The notes under the pieces were generated by a model. The model worked only from the letters and a program-made list of their open reading frames with translations, made no database searches and was not told the origin of the DNA. Source: Prevotella sp. UBA2456 (lineage in GTDB: Bacteria; Bacteroidota; Bacteroidia; Bacteroidales; Bacteroidaceae). Taken from it: DNA of 64,000 nucleotides. Position numbers and translations under genes: made by a program. The DNA is taken from positions 6,726-70,725 of the forward strand of contig DDPY01000031.1 of assembly GCA_002342415.1 (NCBI GenBank), written 5' to 3'. Of this stretch, positions 63,802 through 64,000 are shown in pieces. How positions within the stretch are numbered: position 1 is the stretch's first letter; every line of letters begins with the position of its first letter.

Positions 63802-64000
63802 ATGGGAAAAAGCGAACTTAAAGTCAGGTCATCACCTGCAACATTTAAAAGGCAAGAGACTGAGGACATCGCCAATCCTCTATATTTTTTATTAACTGTT
63901 TCTGTATTTTCCACTAACAGAGCCATTTTGAGCCTTGGAGGTCTGAAACCTAATTTCATTACAGATGAGAAAAGGAAATTCAAAGAACCGCCATTGCTCA
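63802..64000 (+). CDS. Partial hypothetical protein (N-terminal 66 residues)
   Basis: Open frame from ATG 63802 to the window edge; begins MGKSELKVRSSPATFKRQE and goes on with a hydrophobic segment YFLLTVSVFSTNRAILSLGG. The hydrophobic stretch could be a membrane helix. It has its own promoter. I do not recognise the family. Confidence 0.55.
   Translation, partial: MGKSELKVRSSPATFKRQETEDIANPLYFLLTVSVFSTNRAILSLGGLKPNFITDEKRKFKEPPLL

Overview
The window looks like chromosomal DNA from a Bacteroidales bacterium, most likely a Prevotella-like (Prevotellaceae) species of moderate GC. Evidence: promoters carry the Bacteroidetes -7 box TAnnTTTG, usually without a good Shine-Dalgarno; there is an UpxY antiterminator, a smalltalk/amidase module, a topA-aroK-speA-argB block, and a large secreted glycoside hydrolase cluster.

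Layout. 1-3.3 kb (minus) is an accessory patch with two PIN-toxin operons driven by near-identical promoters, two paralogous four-helix-bundle genes, simple repeats and traces of segmental duplication. 3.3-8.3 kb holds a CapD/WbpM-type 4,6-dehydratase and an UpxY antiterminator, separated by a 2.2 kb module (frameshifted gene, repetitive-tail protein, smalltalk peptide, amidase) bracketed by 91-bp direct repeats. 8.3-12.5 kb (minus) is a calcium-type P-ATPase, ribF and CPBP protease operon leading into upxY. 12.7-14.5 kb is an SLC13 transporter, followed by a CAU-anticodon tRNA. 14.9-21.6 kb (minus) is topA-aroK-speA-argB-ECF sigma-anti-sigma.

21.9-42.5 kb (plus) is the main accessory region: GH51, GH140-like, a GH78/sialidase-fold fusion, a GH67N/GH138-like enzyme and a GH137-like/GH2 fusion. 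The set resembles the rhamnogalacturonan-II enzymes of Bacteroides thetaiotaomicron, but no SusC/SusD pair is present. Inside it lie three AraC-type regulators, two of them membrane anchored, and a coupled pair of degenerate enzymes: an S66 carboxypeptidase homologue lacking the expected Ser and His, and a short GH3 acyl-amido synthetase homologue. sstT closes the block.

43.9-50.9 kb (minus) is a probable operon: GH3, Ig-like lipoprotein, DUF3108, PD-(D/E)XK nuclease, ABC ATPase and CobD-like aminotransferase. 51-57.7 kb (minus) is housekeeping: acpP-fabF-rnc, a VanX-like dipeptidase with pdxB, and dnaB with a small WYL-like gene. 57.7-63.1 kb holds a cluster of poorly characterised membrane, coiled-coil and acidic proteins diverging from a secreted caspase-ECF sigma-anti-sigma/TPR operon, the best candidate for an undescribed signalling or stress system. 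The window ends with a GNAT fragment and a partial gene.

A recurring theme is short repeats, several with stem-loops, inserted in frame inside coding sequences (P-ATPase, four-helix protein and three large glycoside hydrolases). Two copies differ only by a compensating base pair in the stem.
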